A DNA stretch of 64,000 nucleotides from Azadirachta indica. Lineage: Eukaryota; Streptophyta; Magnoliopsida; Sapindales; Meliaceae. The stretch spans positions 907,191 through 971,190 of the forward strand of contig CM040443.1 in NCBI GenBank assembly GCA_022749755.1. The letters are read 5' to 3'. Every line of letters starts with the position of its first letter. The stretch's first letter is position 1. Below, one piece after another: positions 33,861-45,690 of this stretch. The translations under genes and the position numbers were made by a program. A model generated the notes under the pieces. It was not told the origin of the DNA, did no database searches, and saw nothing but the letters and a program-made list of their open reading frames with translations.

Positions 33861-34480
33861 CTTGCACTAGGCTAACCCATGTTCATGCTTGCATCCAATA
33901 GCTTTAACACCTCCGGCCTTACAACTTTCTTTATATTTGGGTTCAAACGATGTTGATGTTGAACTACCGGGTTAAAGATATCTTTCATTATGATTTTATG
34001 TATACAAATTGACAAACTAATACCATTGATGTCAGCAATGGACCACCTTATTGATGCCTTATAGCTCCTCAACCCTTGGAGCAACTTCTTTTCCTCTAAT
34101 TCACTTAGTGCAACTGAAATGATGACCGAAAATGAAGAATTTGGTACCAAATAAGCTTATTGGAGATGAGCCGATAATGGTTTAAGTTCAATTTAGGAGG
34201 ATTTGGATTTCTTAATAACAAAAGAGTCGAATTTCTCACTAATTCTTCAAATTTAGATTTCCTATAATAGAATTGTGGTAAAGCCTCCAAATATTGTGCA
34301 TATTCAACAATTCTATCATCTTCTGCCTCAATGGATTCAGAGTGGACAATACAAGCTTTTGAAGGTTTCTTCAGATGTTCCTCCTTAAAGGTTTCTTCCA
34401 CTAGCCTATCAATAATATCCATTCTAAGACAACAATCAATCTTAGAAAGATAGTTGATAGCTTTAAATACATTAAACTTG
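33861..34480 (-). pseudogene. Ty3 protease-RT linker region
   Basis: Minus-strand frames with LPQFYYRKSKFEELVRNST, NPNPPKLNLNHY and then KKLLQGLRSYKASIRWSIAD, DINGISLSICIHKIIM and HQHRLNPNIKKVVRPEVLKL. These are the linker and RT N-terminal region conserved in Athila/Tat-type pol (LP.HL.Y.FL; HK.AIGW.I.DI.GISP; Q.RLNP.M...V..E..KLL). Frameshifted near 34150. Confidence 0.75.
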
Positions 34481-34491
34481 ATTTGTTCATC

Positions 34492-35099
34492 CTAAACCCT
34501 TAAAATCAACTTTCCTTGTTGAAAATTAATGAGTATTCTTCTGGTAGCTAATAAAGGCCTTCCCAAAATAAATGGTATCTCTCTATCTTCTTCCATATCT
34601 AACACAATGAAGTTAGTTAGAAATATGAATTTGTTAACCTTAACCAGTACATCTTCTACAATTCCTCTTAGATGCTTAATTGACCTATTTGCCAATTAAA
34701 GTGAATGGTTGTAACTTTAGCTTAACCAAGCCCTAATTTCTTGAAAATAAAAAAAAGCATTAAGTTAATATTTACTCCCAAATCACATAATACTTTTTCA
34801 AAATAACACTCTTCAGTAATGCAAGGGATGGTGAAACTCCCTAGATCCTTCAATTTCAGAGGCAACTTGTTTTGCAAAATTATGTTGCATTCTTTTGTTA
34901 GCATTACCATCTCGTTTTCTTCCAATTTCCTCTTGTTGGATAATATTTCCTTTATGAACTTTACATTGCTCGTCATTTGCTCAAGTGCATTGGAAAAAGG
35001 GATATTAATATGTAAATTTTTGAAAACAACAAGAAATTTGGAAAATTGCTTATCTAGCTTGTTCTTCCGAAAACACTGAGGAAATGGGATTGGAGGCAC
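34492..35099 (-). pseudogene. Ty3 aspartic protease remnant
   Basis: Minus strand CDLGVNINLMLFFIFKKLGL corresponds to the family active site DLGAS.N.MP, with the Ala-Ser replaced by Val-Asn. Upstream is the KRKLEENEMVMLTKECN block, LPLKLKDLGSFTIPC. Downstream are HLRGIVEDVLVKVNKFIFL, DFIVLDMEED-like residues and IPFILGRPLLAT, all conserved around this protease. A frameshift or stop near 34720 splits it. Confidence 0.82.
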
Positions 35100-35499
35100 A
35101 TATGGTGGACTTTACAAGGATTTCTTCTAAAGAGCTGATGCTTCTTATGATGACTTTGAGGAGTTTGCTTCTTTAAAGGCGTCAACGGTGCTCTATATTT
35201 GCTCTTTACCAACTTCATCCTCTATTTTTGCTTGATTTGACACTAAAGCTTTAAGTTTCTCCATTTGTGCTTTCAATTTGCCTTGTAGTTCTTCAAGTTA
35301 CATTCCACTTCTAAGTGTAATAGCTTTCACTTGCTCCTTTAGGTTTGTTTCGGTATTACTTGGCAATGATCTTTGCTACCTTTTCATTATCATACTTACA
35401 AGTTGCCGCACTTATACCTCTAGATTCCGAATAGAAGCCGCTTGACTTTGCAAAGTAATTTCACTCTTTGTTGTGGACTTGGAAATGTTTATGGCAAGT

Positions 35500-36612
35500 T
35501 GTGTAAGGGCTTCTTCTAAGTTAATTTTCTCCTTTTGAGGCTAAAATTCGGGTGGTGGTTTTGCGGCATTTTGATTTCCCTTCCAAGAGAAATTAGAATG
35601 ATTCCGCCATTCTTAATTGTAAGTGTTGAAATACAGATTGTTTTGCTGCTGATTGTGGTTCCCAACATATGAAACTTATTTAGAGGATGGTAGAGCAAAT
35701 GGATGACTAACTTGACAATCAGTGCTTAAGTGATTACCACTATATAACTCACAAACCATCTGAGGAATTTGAATGGAATTTGCTGTCATAGCTCCCAATT
35801 GCTTAGTTAGTATGGTCAGTTGAGCAATAAATGCAATAATGTTGTCTACTTCATGAACTCCCAAGGTCTTCTTCGATGTTAAACATTCTGTAGGCCATTG
35901 ATAAGCATTAGTGGTCATCTCCTCTAACAAGTCATAGGCATCGTCAATTGTTTTCCCTATTAAAGCACCTCTCATTGGTACATCAACAAGTGTTCGTGTT
36001 AAACCATTCAAACCATTATAGAAAGTCTACATTTGAAGCCATTTAGGCAAGCCATGGTGTGGGCATCTTCTCATCATATCCTTGTACTTTTTCCAACCTT
36101 CATACAGTGACTCCATCTCATGTTAGGTGAACGTGGTGATATAATTCCGTAACTTACCCGTCTGTGCTAGCAGAAAGAATTTGGCCAAGAATTTTTGTGC
36201 CAAGTCATCCCAAGTGGTGATAATGCCCTGTAAAAGTGAAAATGGAAATAATCTTAACTTTACCGCATCTTCCGACACGTCATTATATCTGAAAGTGTTG
36301 CAATTCTTCAAGAAATTTGCAATGTGAGCGTTCGGGTCATCATGTGCCAATCCACTGAATTGAACTAAGGTTTAGATCATTCAAATGATGGCTTGTTTGA
36401 TTTCGAAGTTATTAGCTTGAATAGTCGGTCTTCTTATACTTGTTGAAGCCCCATTAATTGTTGGAATAACATATTCTCTTAAAGCTCATTGATCTTTAGC
36501 CCTGTATTTTCTCCAAGATTTGGTTGCACAGTGTAAGTTTGCTGTTACCTTGACGCTTGTCTCTTAATTTCAGAATTAAAAGGCAATAAAACACTGCTTT
36601 CGGCTTTTCTCA
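35500..36612 (-). pseudogene. Ty3 Gag remnant
   Basis: A minus-strand start at about 36612 (MRKAESSVLLPFNSEIKRQA) fits just inside the primer site. Further on: DPNAHIANFLKNCNTFRYND, VKLRLFPFSLLQG, DDLAQKFLAKFFL, then LTRTLVDVPMRGALIGKTID, DAYDLLEEMTTNAYQWP and CELYSGNHLSTDC. The last is a CX2CX3HX4C knuckle whose second Cys is Tyr. Stops at many points. Confidence 0.82.
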
Positions 36613-36702
36613 TACACTAAAAGACACACCTATAAGAAGAACAAAAATAAACTTCAAATTAAATTCAAAATTAACCTAAATCGATATTAAAAGAACTTAA
36701 TA

Positions 36703-36722
36703 CTCCTCAGCAACATGACAAA
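36703..36722 (-). other. Primer binding site of the Ty3 element (Asp-tRNA type, decayed)
   Basis: After the LTR end (..CCGCAACA) the minus strand reads AGTTTTTGTCATGTTGCTG, matching the Athila-type arrangement A.TTTTTGGCGCCGTTGCCG with several substitutions. Confidence 0.6.
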
Positions 36723-36726
36723 AACT

Positions 36727-38129
36727 TGTTGCGGAATTTGACAAACGCAAGAATACGTTGTTACAAATAAGTAGTATAATGAAAGTAGAGTATCGTTACC
36801 ATCAGGAGTAATAGTCGATTAATTATATTCGATAACTTTTTTTAAATTTATTTGAAGAGCTGAAAAATGATATGATGTTAAATTAAAAGAAATTAAACTA
36901 ACTAAAAATTAATGCACAAAATGTAAAGAGATTTCTAATGAGAGCAATATCTAGGGCTAATGATTTAACTTAATTTACTCACACTTAGTTCTTCAAGCCG
37001 TGTTATTTCGATTAATCCATATGTTGCTAGTTAATTATTCTAATCTATTTAAGTGTCTCTCTCGAGATCAATCAAATTTATCCCTCGTTTCTGTGCTTAG
37101 TATATCTCTATGTAAACACAAAATAAATAGAAATGCATTATGAACAATAACAATCATTGAACCTACTATACAAATCACATTGATACATCTTTGTTCAATA
37201 TGCAATTTGTGGTGTTTATCAACTAATCTCAACATAACAAATGTTTCTTAATACTCATTGGTCATAAATCAATTAATTAATGGCCAGTTAATTAATCGCA
37301 TTAAGTTTTTGATAAACACGCAACATAGTATATTAATTAAAAATAATACAACAATGAGAACTTGGTGTTTTTAAAATATTAAACCATTGCCTTAGGTGTT
37401 AAATTTAGCAACTAATAAAAAAGTGTTCAAAATCAACATTTTCAAGTTCAATTATCCTTAACATATTCAAATATTCACAAATACTAAATTTAATACAATG
37501 AATAAGATAAGAGTATAGAGATAAACTATGTTAGAGAGCTTTTTCTTCCCAATCTTCTCTTACTTTCTTCCCAAACAACTCTCTCTCTAACTTCTCTTTA
37601 TCTCTACCTTTATTTTCTTCCAAGCTTTTCTCTCTTCCAAAGTGGATGCCTTCTTTCCCAAACCTCCGAATTAAATAAACCTAGGTTTTCTCAAGCAAGT
37701 CATCCAAAGTTCATCCAAGGGCTGAATTTAGCCAAATAAGATGTCCAAAATGAACCCAGCAAGTGCTAAAGTGCTTAAACGACACTATAGCGAGGTGTAA
37801 TCAGCAAGGATGGCATAGCCGTGCTGCTTAATGGCATCGTAGTGGCGCGAACTCGCCATTCATAACTTCTCTCCAAGTTTGAAATTCTTTCACTTAGGTC
37901 CTATAACTTTGCATTTTAGTCCCCAAATGTTTTGTATTTTGGTCTTTAATTTTCTTGTCATTTGGTCCCCGAACATCTTCTTTTTCCAACCGAATTCACT
38001 TTAGATGGCTAATTCTCTCATTTTCTATATAATACAGTAAAAAAAATCTAATACCAATGAGGCTTGAGGATTAAACAAACAAATTAAGTTTAAAAGTGAA
38101 TAATAAGCTCATATTTTACGCAATTATCA
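36727..38129 (-). repeat. 5' LTR of the Ty3 element (full length)
   Basis: 1403 bp. Plus-strand ends TGTTGCGGAATTTGAC and GCAATTATCA. It includes CT-rich stretches (37550-37640) and a GC-rich TGGCATAGCCGTGCTG / GGCGCGAACTCGCCATTC patch at 37815-37860. Confidence 0.88.
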
Positions 38130-38134
38130 GTAGG

Positions 38135-39473
38135 CCTGGCAAAAAGCTCAAACCAAACCGAATCGAACCAAAGCAAAAAAAGAATTCGATTCATTAAGTT
38201 TCTAAATCAATTGATTCCATTCGAGTTCAATTGAAATCAACTAGGACCATATGTAAAATTTTATATAAATTCCTAAAATTTATAAAAATTAGAAATAAAT
38301 AAAAGTTTATAATAATTTGTATAAATTTATATAAAAATAAGAGATGATATTATAAATTTAAAAAAATATTTATTCACTATAATTTGTATAATTTAAGGAT
38401 TTATATAAAAATATCCTTTAAAAGGAGCCAAGCAAGAACTTAATTGTGAAATTGGACAGAACCAACTTACTCAATTTAGTTCAATTCCTTTCCATAGTTT
38501 GATTAAATTTGATTTGAATCCTAAAATCTGAACTATATTTCATTTTCCCTACCCTTCATAAAAAGGGATAAAGAGAACACGGGGAGGAAGTAAGGAAGAC
38601 AAAGAAGCCAAGGACGTCTTGAAAATTGGCTCTTCTTTTGTAACTCTTAAAATATAGGGCTATTTTTGACTTTATCCCATCATTTAATGACAAATTTTAT
38701 AAATAACCCAAAAATTAGAAAAGTCAAATGCACTGCCTTTCTTAAAAGCTGAACGACAATGTCTTGGACAGAAATTGGTGAAATAACACATTTACCCTTA
38801 TATGTGTGCAAAGGCAATATTAACCTTGTGTAGTTAAAGACAAAAATAGCTCCACATGGAGCAGATATGATGTATGTTGTTGGAACAAGTAAACTTTACA
38901 AATTAAAATAGAATAAAATAATATTAAAATAATATCTAGAAAAAGCAAATTAGGGAAATTGAGAAAAATAATTAAATAAATGAATAAATCAACAACTATA
39001 TTCATTACAATTATTTAATTATTATTATTAATATTAGTATTTGTGCATAATATTTTTTGTATATTATATATCAAAATGAATTAATAGATTTATTAATTAA
39101 ATAAACAATTTTAATTAATAGATTAATGAATTAATTAAGTAGTTTCAGTTCATAGAATAACAAATTAATTAAATAATTTAAATCAATATATTAATGAATT
39201 AATTAAATAGTTTAATTAAGAGCTTAATGAATTGATCTATTAATTCATAAGTAAACTGTAACATATTTATGATTTTTTGTTTAATACATTATATATTAAA
39301 TTTGGAAAAATTTTCAACTCCAAACAAATTCAAAGGGAATTTGAATTTTAAAATTTGAAAATCAAATCGATGAGAAGTCCATTATACATGCCTTCATGTG
39401 CATCATCTATATCTATTTCAAACACAAACATTCATGAAATGAGATCAACGGAGGTATATTGATGTTTCATAAC
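38135..39473. other. Unit C continuation, non-coding
   Basis: Collinear with 17290-18450: MITE-like repeat, then TAACCCAAAAATT..AAAAGTCA and an AT-rich tract (39060-39290) with runs of GAATTAATTAAATAGTTT-like repeats that are longer here than in unit A. Confidence 0.6.
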
Positions 39474-39597
39474 AAAATATGTGAATGTGGCTTGAGAGCA
39501 TCTAAGTCAATCTCAAAATCATCAAACAATCCACATAAGCTTTATTATTGTTGTCCAAAGAACAAGGATAAATGATCCTTCTATAGGTGATGGAAGC
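39474..39597 (+). pseudogene. GRF-type zinc-finger remnant, unit C copy
   Basis: KICECGLRASKSISKSSNNP, HKLYYCCPKNKD and then TGA where unit A keeps TGC (Cys). The first half is open here where unit A has a stop at the same place as Lys-Ser. The two copies thus carry independent lesions in the same CxCG...CC..C.FY.W pattern. Confidence 0.65.
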
Positions 39598-39787
39598 CTA
39601 CCATGGAAGATTATAATGCTATTACATCAACAATGCATGGAAAGAAAACAACATTCAATCACTTGTCTAACAAATCTAACAAGAGCAATACACTGTTGCA
39701 CCAACATTCCAAATTCAAGAGATGTAATAAGATATAATGATGCATCTCGATGTTGTCATCACACTATTGATCATATACATTGATGAA

Positions 39788-41179
39788 TGTTAAAAAGTGT
39801 AGGATTATCAAAAAAAATACTATAATTTATATTTAATAATGTCTTTTTGTTCCCTAAAAATGAAGCATATTCCTTTATATTGAATTCTAAAACATGAATT
39901 GGACTAAATAGTCAGTTTTGTGCAGGTTTTGTATAATGACCGTATCTTTCAATCCAAAACATCAATTGATATAATTCTTTGGTTGGATAAAATAGACTCA
40001 ATATTTCACAACTTTGTGAGCCAAAGTTGGACTAGTTTGAGCAATTAATGGGATGAAATTAGGCTTCAATAGAATTCTCAAGTGCATCTTTGGACCAGCC
40101 CAACATGCTTTTGTATTTTGGCCTTATCTCTCAAAATACTTACCCAAAAATTATACGGTTGGGTTTCAGAAAGTTGACAAAGAGATCTAAATTATTTATA
40201 CTTTACACATTCCAAATTTTAATTGGTTGGATATCAAAAAAAGTCATAATTCTAAAAGAGCAGTAGAGAAATACAACTTGAACATTTTTATCTATTTTCA
40301 ACACAACTTACATTCTACAAATTGAAGAAGGGTGAGATATAAACTATAGAAAGCTGAGTCATCCACCTACAACTTTGAAGATGACCATTTCACAAATTTC
40401 GGTGGTTTTGATAGTCAAAAATATGTTGTAAGTTGATAGAGCGTGATTAATTGAAAATTGACAAATTATGTTCACACATGTCAGGTATCTTTTATTTTAT
40501 CTATATAAAGGAATATGTGAAAGTGAAGAGGGCTGATCTTTATTATCATTTATTTTTCCTTTTTATAATTTGAACCTCAATTAAATAATGTTTTTCTAAA
40601 TTAGCAATTATGGTTAAGGGTGAAGTGTCGTTGATTTTATAACATTGTTCTTTTATCATTTTAAGTTGTGTTTCAATGCAAAATCTTTTCAATTGAGTGA
40701 ATTCTATTTCTTAAAAGTGTTTTTGTTTGTTAGGAGGCTTGATTCATTGTTAACAAAATGTACACTGAAGCTTGCACCTTTTCTATAAACCAAGAATAAG
40801 GTATGTTATAGCTTTCACAAATAAATTGAATAATTAATCTTTTATTTTCTCACCTTTTCTTCGAAGAGGGATTGTGATGTATTTCAATATATTTATCTTT
40901 TGATTACGATTATTTATTAAATAATTCTTAATTGAGTTAAAAGAAATGAGTAAAAAATGATTTCTACAATTATCAACAAAATGAATCCCTGATACCCTAA
41001 TAGTTAATAATATTAAATTTATTTTCAACAAGTAACAAATTCATTTTGCTTTCATCATATTTGGACACTGGATCTATGGATCTTGTATAATGTATTCCCT
41101 GTGAACTGACACTCAGACTTCTGAACTTTATTACTTGAGACAACCTATATTTGGAAGTTACAACCTTTAAATTGTAGCA
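39788..41179 (+). repeat. 5' LTR of the Athila-type element
   Basis: Begins TGTTAAAAAGTGTAGG where homology to unit A stops and ends AATTGTAGCA just before AGTTTTTAGCGTCGTTGCC. A TATA box TATATAAA is at 40502-40509. Length is 1392 bp. Confidence 0.75.
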
Positions 41180-41184
41180 AGTTT

Positions 41185-41203
41185 TTAGCGTCGTTGCCAA
41201 GAA
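41185..41203 (+). other. Primer binding site of the Athila-type element
   Basis: TAGCGTCGTTGCCAAGAAG, a decayed form of TGGCGCCGTTGCCGGGGA (Asp-tRNA type) used by Athila/Tat elements, five bases after the LTR. Confidence 0.75.
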
Positions 41204-41710
41204 GTACAGTTTATATAAAGTTTACTAGTTCTTGTTTAATTTTCTTTCACTAACTTTAACTCTTAACTCTAATTCTAACTCTAACTTTAACATTTTTTAT
41301 TTTCTTCTCGTTATTTATTTTTTTTTTATTGGGAGGCTCAGTCGCCATTTACATTTTCATTTATAGTTGGTTCTATATATACCACATAAAATTTATTGTT
41401 TATTTTATTCATGGTAGGCTTTGCCACCTTTCTTAATTTTCTCTTTTAAGTATTGTGTTGTCATTTTCATTTACATTAATTTTATTAAGAGGAAGGTTGT
41501 ATCACCTTTTTTCCTTTTATTTGTTTTATGTTCTGCTAATATTTAATTTTATTTTATAATTATTTTATTTTCATTTTATTTATGATTGGTTGGTATCGTG
41601 ATCCTTAATCTTATCTTTTGGTGAAAGATAATTCTGAAATTTTTTTTGAAAATTTGTTTGATTCACCTTCATAATCATATACATCTAGCATAATTCCTAA
41701 AGAGGAAAGT

Positions 41711-43080
41711 GTGCATAATGAACATGAAAATCAACCTTTACAAACCATGCGTGAATATCTACAACTACCTCGTAGTTTTGCTCCTTCATGTTTTATTTTT
41801 CCTCTTAATGTTAATAATTTTAGATTTAGGCCAGGAATGATTCCATTACTTCCTAGTTTTCATGGTTTAGAATTTGAAAGTCTTTACTTGCATCTTAAAG
41901 AATTTGAGAAAGTTTGTGCCACGTTTAATGATCAAGTTTGCACCTATGAAATTGTTAGGCTAAGATTATTTCCTTTTTCATTAAAAGGTAAAGCAAAAAT
42001 TTGGCTTAACTCTTTAAGACCTAGATCAATTGGCACATGGCATGAAATGCAAGGTGAATTTTTGAAGAAATTTTGTCGAACACATTAGACCAATGCTTTG
42101 AAAAGAGAAAACCAAAATTTTTCTTAAAATCCAAATGAAGCATATATCCAATGTTGAAAAAGATTTAAGGATTTGTTAAATTCTTGTCCACATCATGGTT
42201 TTGAAAAATGGCATACTACAATTTTCTTTTATAAGGGACTAACACCTAAAACAAAACAATTTGTGGAAACAATATGTAATAGTGAATTTCTTGACAAAGG
42301 ACCTGAAGAAGCCTTAGAATACTTAGACCACTTGGCTGAAAATTCACAATCATGGCATAACACTAATTCATCCGAAAATTCAATTATAACTAATCTTACA
42401 AATGTTAAAGATAAATATCACCTTAATCAAGAAGATGATCTAAATGCTAGGATTGCTAGTTTGGCTAGAAAGGTTAAAGCCATAGAAATAAAGAGAGTTA
42501 AGGATGTTAAATCTTTGTAAAATGAAGAAATTTGTGGTATTTATGAAAATATTGCACACTCAAAAAATAAATGTCTAGATATTCCTATTTTCAAAGAAGC
42601 CTTTCATGAACAAGCAAATACAATGAATATTTATAGAAAACCTTTTCCATCTTTTTTTTTTCAGAAACTTATAATCTCGGATGGAGGAATCATCTTAATT
42701 TTAGCTGGAGAAATGACAACAATGCATGCACAATGCCTCCTCAAAGTACGTCAAATTTTTATTCTTATGCACCACCACATTCGAAGAATCTCGAGGAGAC
42801 ATTACAAGCATTCATCAAGTGGAAACAAACATTAATAATCAAACTTCACAAGCCATCAATGAAATAAAAAATACATTGTCTACTCTGACTGCATCTTTGT
42901 GTACTCAGAAGAAAGGTAAGTTTTCTGCTCAAACTCAACCTAATTTTTTAGTCAATGTCAAGTTTCTAGCACAAATAAAGCTCAACTTGAAAATGCCAAT
43001 TCCATTACAACTTTACGCTGTGGTAAGGTTATTAACAAAACCATTCCTCTTAAGGACAAAATGCATGATGTTCCATTAGA
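41711..43080 (+). pseudogene. Athila-type Gag remnant
   Basis: Contains MREYLQLPRSFAPSC, FHGLEFESLYLHLKEFEKVC, VRLRLFPFSLKGKAKIWLNS, then (after a stop at 42086) LNSCPHHGFEKWHTTIFFYK, FLDKGPEEALEYLDHLAENS and LNARIASLARKVKAIE. This is the classic order of Gag in this lineage (capsid, then the 'L..FY.GL' and 'LD.LAE' blocks). Frames 41711-42088 and 42173-42520 are in register apart from a frameshift near 42100; the zinc-knuckle part is unreadable. Confidence 0.85.
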
Positions 43081-43249
43081 GCCAAAAGGTAATAGTAAGG
43101 ATAATGGTAAGCACAATGAAATTGAACCATTTGTTGCTAATAAATGCCCAAACTTTGCTTCTTTTCCTCAAAGATTGCAACCAATGCAAAAGTTTAACTA
43201 AAATTCTGAAATCTTTGAACTCTTTAAGCAAGTTATAATTAACATTCCT

Positions 43250-43780
43250 TTGTCAGATGCAATTAAGTAAGTTCCTTCTTATGTTAAATTTTTGAAAGAT
43301 TTATGCATTATTAAAAGGAAGCTTAATGTTCAAAAGAAAGCATTTTTAACTGAGAATGTTAGTTTAATTATTCAACATAACACTCCATCAAAATATAAAT
43401 ATCCTGGTTGTCCAACTATTTCTTGTGTTATTGGAAACTTTAGGATAAATCATGCTTTACTTGATCTTGGTGCAAGTGTTAATCTTTTGCCATATTCAGT
43501 GTATGAGCAATTAGGTTTAGATGAGCTTAAAACTACCTCTACAACACTTCAACTTACTGATCGTTTTGTAAAAATACTACGAGGAATACTTGAGGATGTG
43601 TTAGTCCAAATAGATAAATTTTACTTTCCCGTTGATTTTATTGTCTTAGACACAACCTTTTCTTAGCTCAAGCACCTAAATTCCTATCATATTAGAAAGT
43701 CCATTTCTTGCTACATCTAATACAATAATCAACTATAGAAATAGAGTTCGAAATCTATCTTTTGGAAATATGACATAGGA
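43250..43780 (+). pseudogene. Athila-type aspartic protease remnant
   Basis: FLKDLCIIKRKLNVQKKAFL, then YPGCPTISCVIGNFRINHAL and the active-site LLDLGASVNLLPYSVY, which keeps Asp-Leu-Gly-Ala-Ser, followed by RGILEDVLVQIDKFYFPVDF and IVLDT. A frameshift at about 43665 precedes PIILESPFLAT (normally P.ILGRPFLAT). Confidence 0.85.
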
Positions 43781-44500
43781 AATAAATGTGTTCAATATTT
43801 ATAAGCAATTTAGTGAAAATGATGACATGCATGAAGTTAGTTATATTGAGGAACTTGTTCATGACTGCTTTAATGTTTCATCTTTTTCTAATCCTTTGGA
43901 TGCTTTTTTAAATGGTTGCAATGATTTTAATTTTGATAAAAATTCTGAATTGTCTCATATTTATTCCCTTTTAAAATCTTTTTAAGTTTTAGAAGTTAAT
44001 AGATGGAGACCAAAATTTGAAGACTTACCTCAACGTACTGATAAATCGACGCCATCGAGTATTCAGCCGTCAAAACTCAAATTGAAACCATTACCATCTA
44101 ACCTCATGTATGCTTTCTTGGGTGCTAATAAAATTTTTCAGTGATAATTTCTTCTAAACTCAATGCTCGTCAAGAACGTAAACTGCTTGAAATTATGAGA
44201 TTGCATAAACATGCTTTAGGATAGACCATAGTTGACATAAAATGAATTAGTTCTTTGATTTGCACACATAAGATATATTTGAAAGATAATACCAAATCAT
44301 CTAAACAAATGCAACATAGGTTAAATCCTAATATGAAAGAGGTAGTGAGAAATGAAGTTCTCGAGCTTTTAGATGTGGGATCATTTACCTTATTTCTAAT
44401 AGCACATGGGTAAGTTTTACTCAAGTTGTACTTAAGAAATTTGGAGTTACTGTAGTTAAAAATGAAAATAATGAATTAATTCCAACTATAATAATTACTG
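43781..44500 (+). pseudogene. Athila-type protease-RT linker remnant
   Basis: Acidic linker frame 43788-43985 (EVSYIEELVHDCFN) followed by LEVNRWRPKFEDLPQ and LKPLPSNLMYAFLGANK, the conserved linker before RT (.PSIEEPP.LELKPLP.HL.Y.FLG). Then KQMQHRLNPNMKEVVRNEVL, all with stops. Confidence 0.75.
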
Positions 44501-45690
44501 GCTGGAGAATGTGCATTGAATATAGAAAACTTAATTCAATGATTAGGAAAAACAATTTCTCGTTACCATTTATGAATCAAATGATAGAAAGGGTAGCTGG
44601 ACATGCATTATATTGTTTCCAAGATGGGTATTCTGGGCATAACCAAATTGAAATTGCACCTAAAGACCAAGAAAAAACCACTTTCACTTGCCTATTTAGA
44701 ACTTTTACATATAGAAGGATGCTGTTTGGATTATATAATGCACCAGTTACATTTCAAAGATGCATGCTTAGTATTTTTAGTGATATGGTTGAACAATTTC
44801 TTGAAGTTTTCATAGATGATTTTTCTATTTTTGGTGACTCATTTGATGATTGTTTATCTAACTTGGAAAAAGTTTTGATTAGGAGTGAAGAAAAAAATCT
44901 CGCGCTTAATTGGGAAAAATGTCATTTCATGGTCACAAATGGTATTGTGCTTGGTCACATTGTCTCATCTAAAGGAATTAAAGTAGATAAATATAAAATT
45001 GATTTGATTGCCAACTTGCCCATTCCTAAGTCTATCAAAGATGTTAGATCATTTTTAAGACATGTTGATTTTTATAAGAGATTTATCAAAGATTTTAGTT
45101 TGTTATATCAAGACTGTTGTGTAATCTCTTATTAAAAGATACTTTTTTTTAGTGGAGTGAGTCATGTCAAGAAGCTTTTGTTAAACTTAAAAGCATGCTA
45201 ACGTCTGCTCCTATCATGCAGCCTCCAAATTAGACTTTGCCTTTTGAAATCATTTGTGATGCTAACGATTATGCTGTTGGAGCTGTTTTAGGAGAATGAA
45301 AAGAAAAGAAACCTTATGTGATTTACTATTCTAGTAAAACCTTAAATAGTGCTCAAGTGAATTATTTTACCACTGAAAAGGAATTATTTGCAGTAGTATT
45401 TGCATTCGATAAATTTTGATCTTATCTTGTTGGCTCACCCATTGTCAATTTTAGTGATTATGGAGCATTGAAATATCTTTTCTCAAAAACGGATGCTAAA
45501 CCCAGATTGATTAGGTGAATCCTACTACTCTAAGAATTTGATCTCGCAATTTAAGACAAAAAAAGAGTACAAAATGTGGTTGCTGATCACTTATCAACAC
45601 TTATGCTTGAAAAACTGATTGAGACAACACCAATTAATGACAATTTTCTTGATGAGCAATTTTTAAGTGTTTTAACTTTACCTTGATTTG
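44500..45690 (+). pseudogene. Athila-type RT and RNase H remnant
   Basis: The RT is open for 208 codons (44509-45135): MCIEYRKLNSMIRKNNFSLP, ALYCFQDGYSGHNQIEI, RMLFGLYNAPVTFQRCM, FIDDFSIFG with both active-site Asp kept, IVLGHIVSSKGIKVDKYKID and RSFLRHVDFYKRFIKDFS. RNase H follows (PFEIICDANDYAVGAVLGE, stop, KKPYVIYYSSKTLNSA, YFTTEKELFAVVFAFDKF). Stops at 45135 and several later points inactivate pol. Confidence 0.88.

Larger units (their letters stand above)
30445..38129 (-). mobile_element. Ty3 (Athila/Tat-like) retrotransposon, complete ends, degenerate
   Basis: Both LTRs are present (30445-30913 and 36727-38129) with TG..CA-type ends, flanked by a perfect 5-bp target duplication GTAGG (30440-30444 and 38130-38134). 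Paralogous units give the empty site. Minus-strand order: 5' LTR, primer site, gag, protease, RT/RNase H, long non-coding 3' region, polypurine tract and 3' LTR. No integrase is recognisable between 30914 and 32540, so the element is both broken and incomplete. Coding parts carry many stops and frameshifts. Confidence 0.9.
29638..39787. repeat. Segmental duplication unit C (interrupted by the Ty3 element)
   Basis: Sequence from the LINE end (GGATTCGAATGAAATACATC) through the MITE-like repeat is cut at 30444 by the Ty3 element and resumes at 38130 (GTAGGCCTGGCAAAAAGCTC, compare GTAAGCTTGGACAAAAAGTTC in B). It continues collinear with 17290-18770 of unit A and stops at the Athila LTR at 39788. 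Confidence 0.82.

Noticed and set aside
34819..35079. Plus-strand 86-codon frame
   Set aside because: Antisense of the Ty3 protease region.
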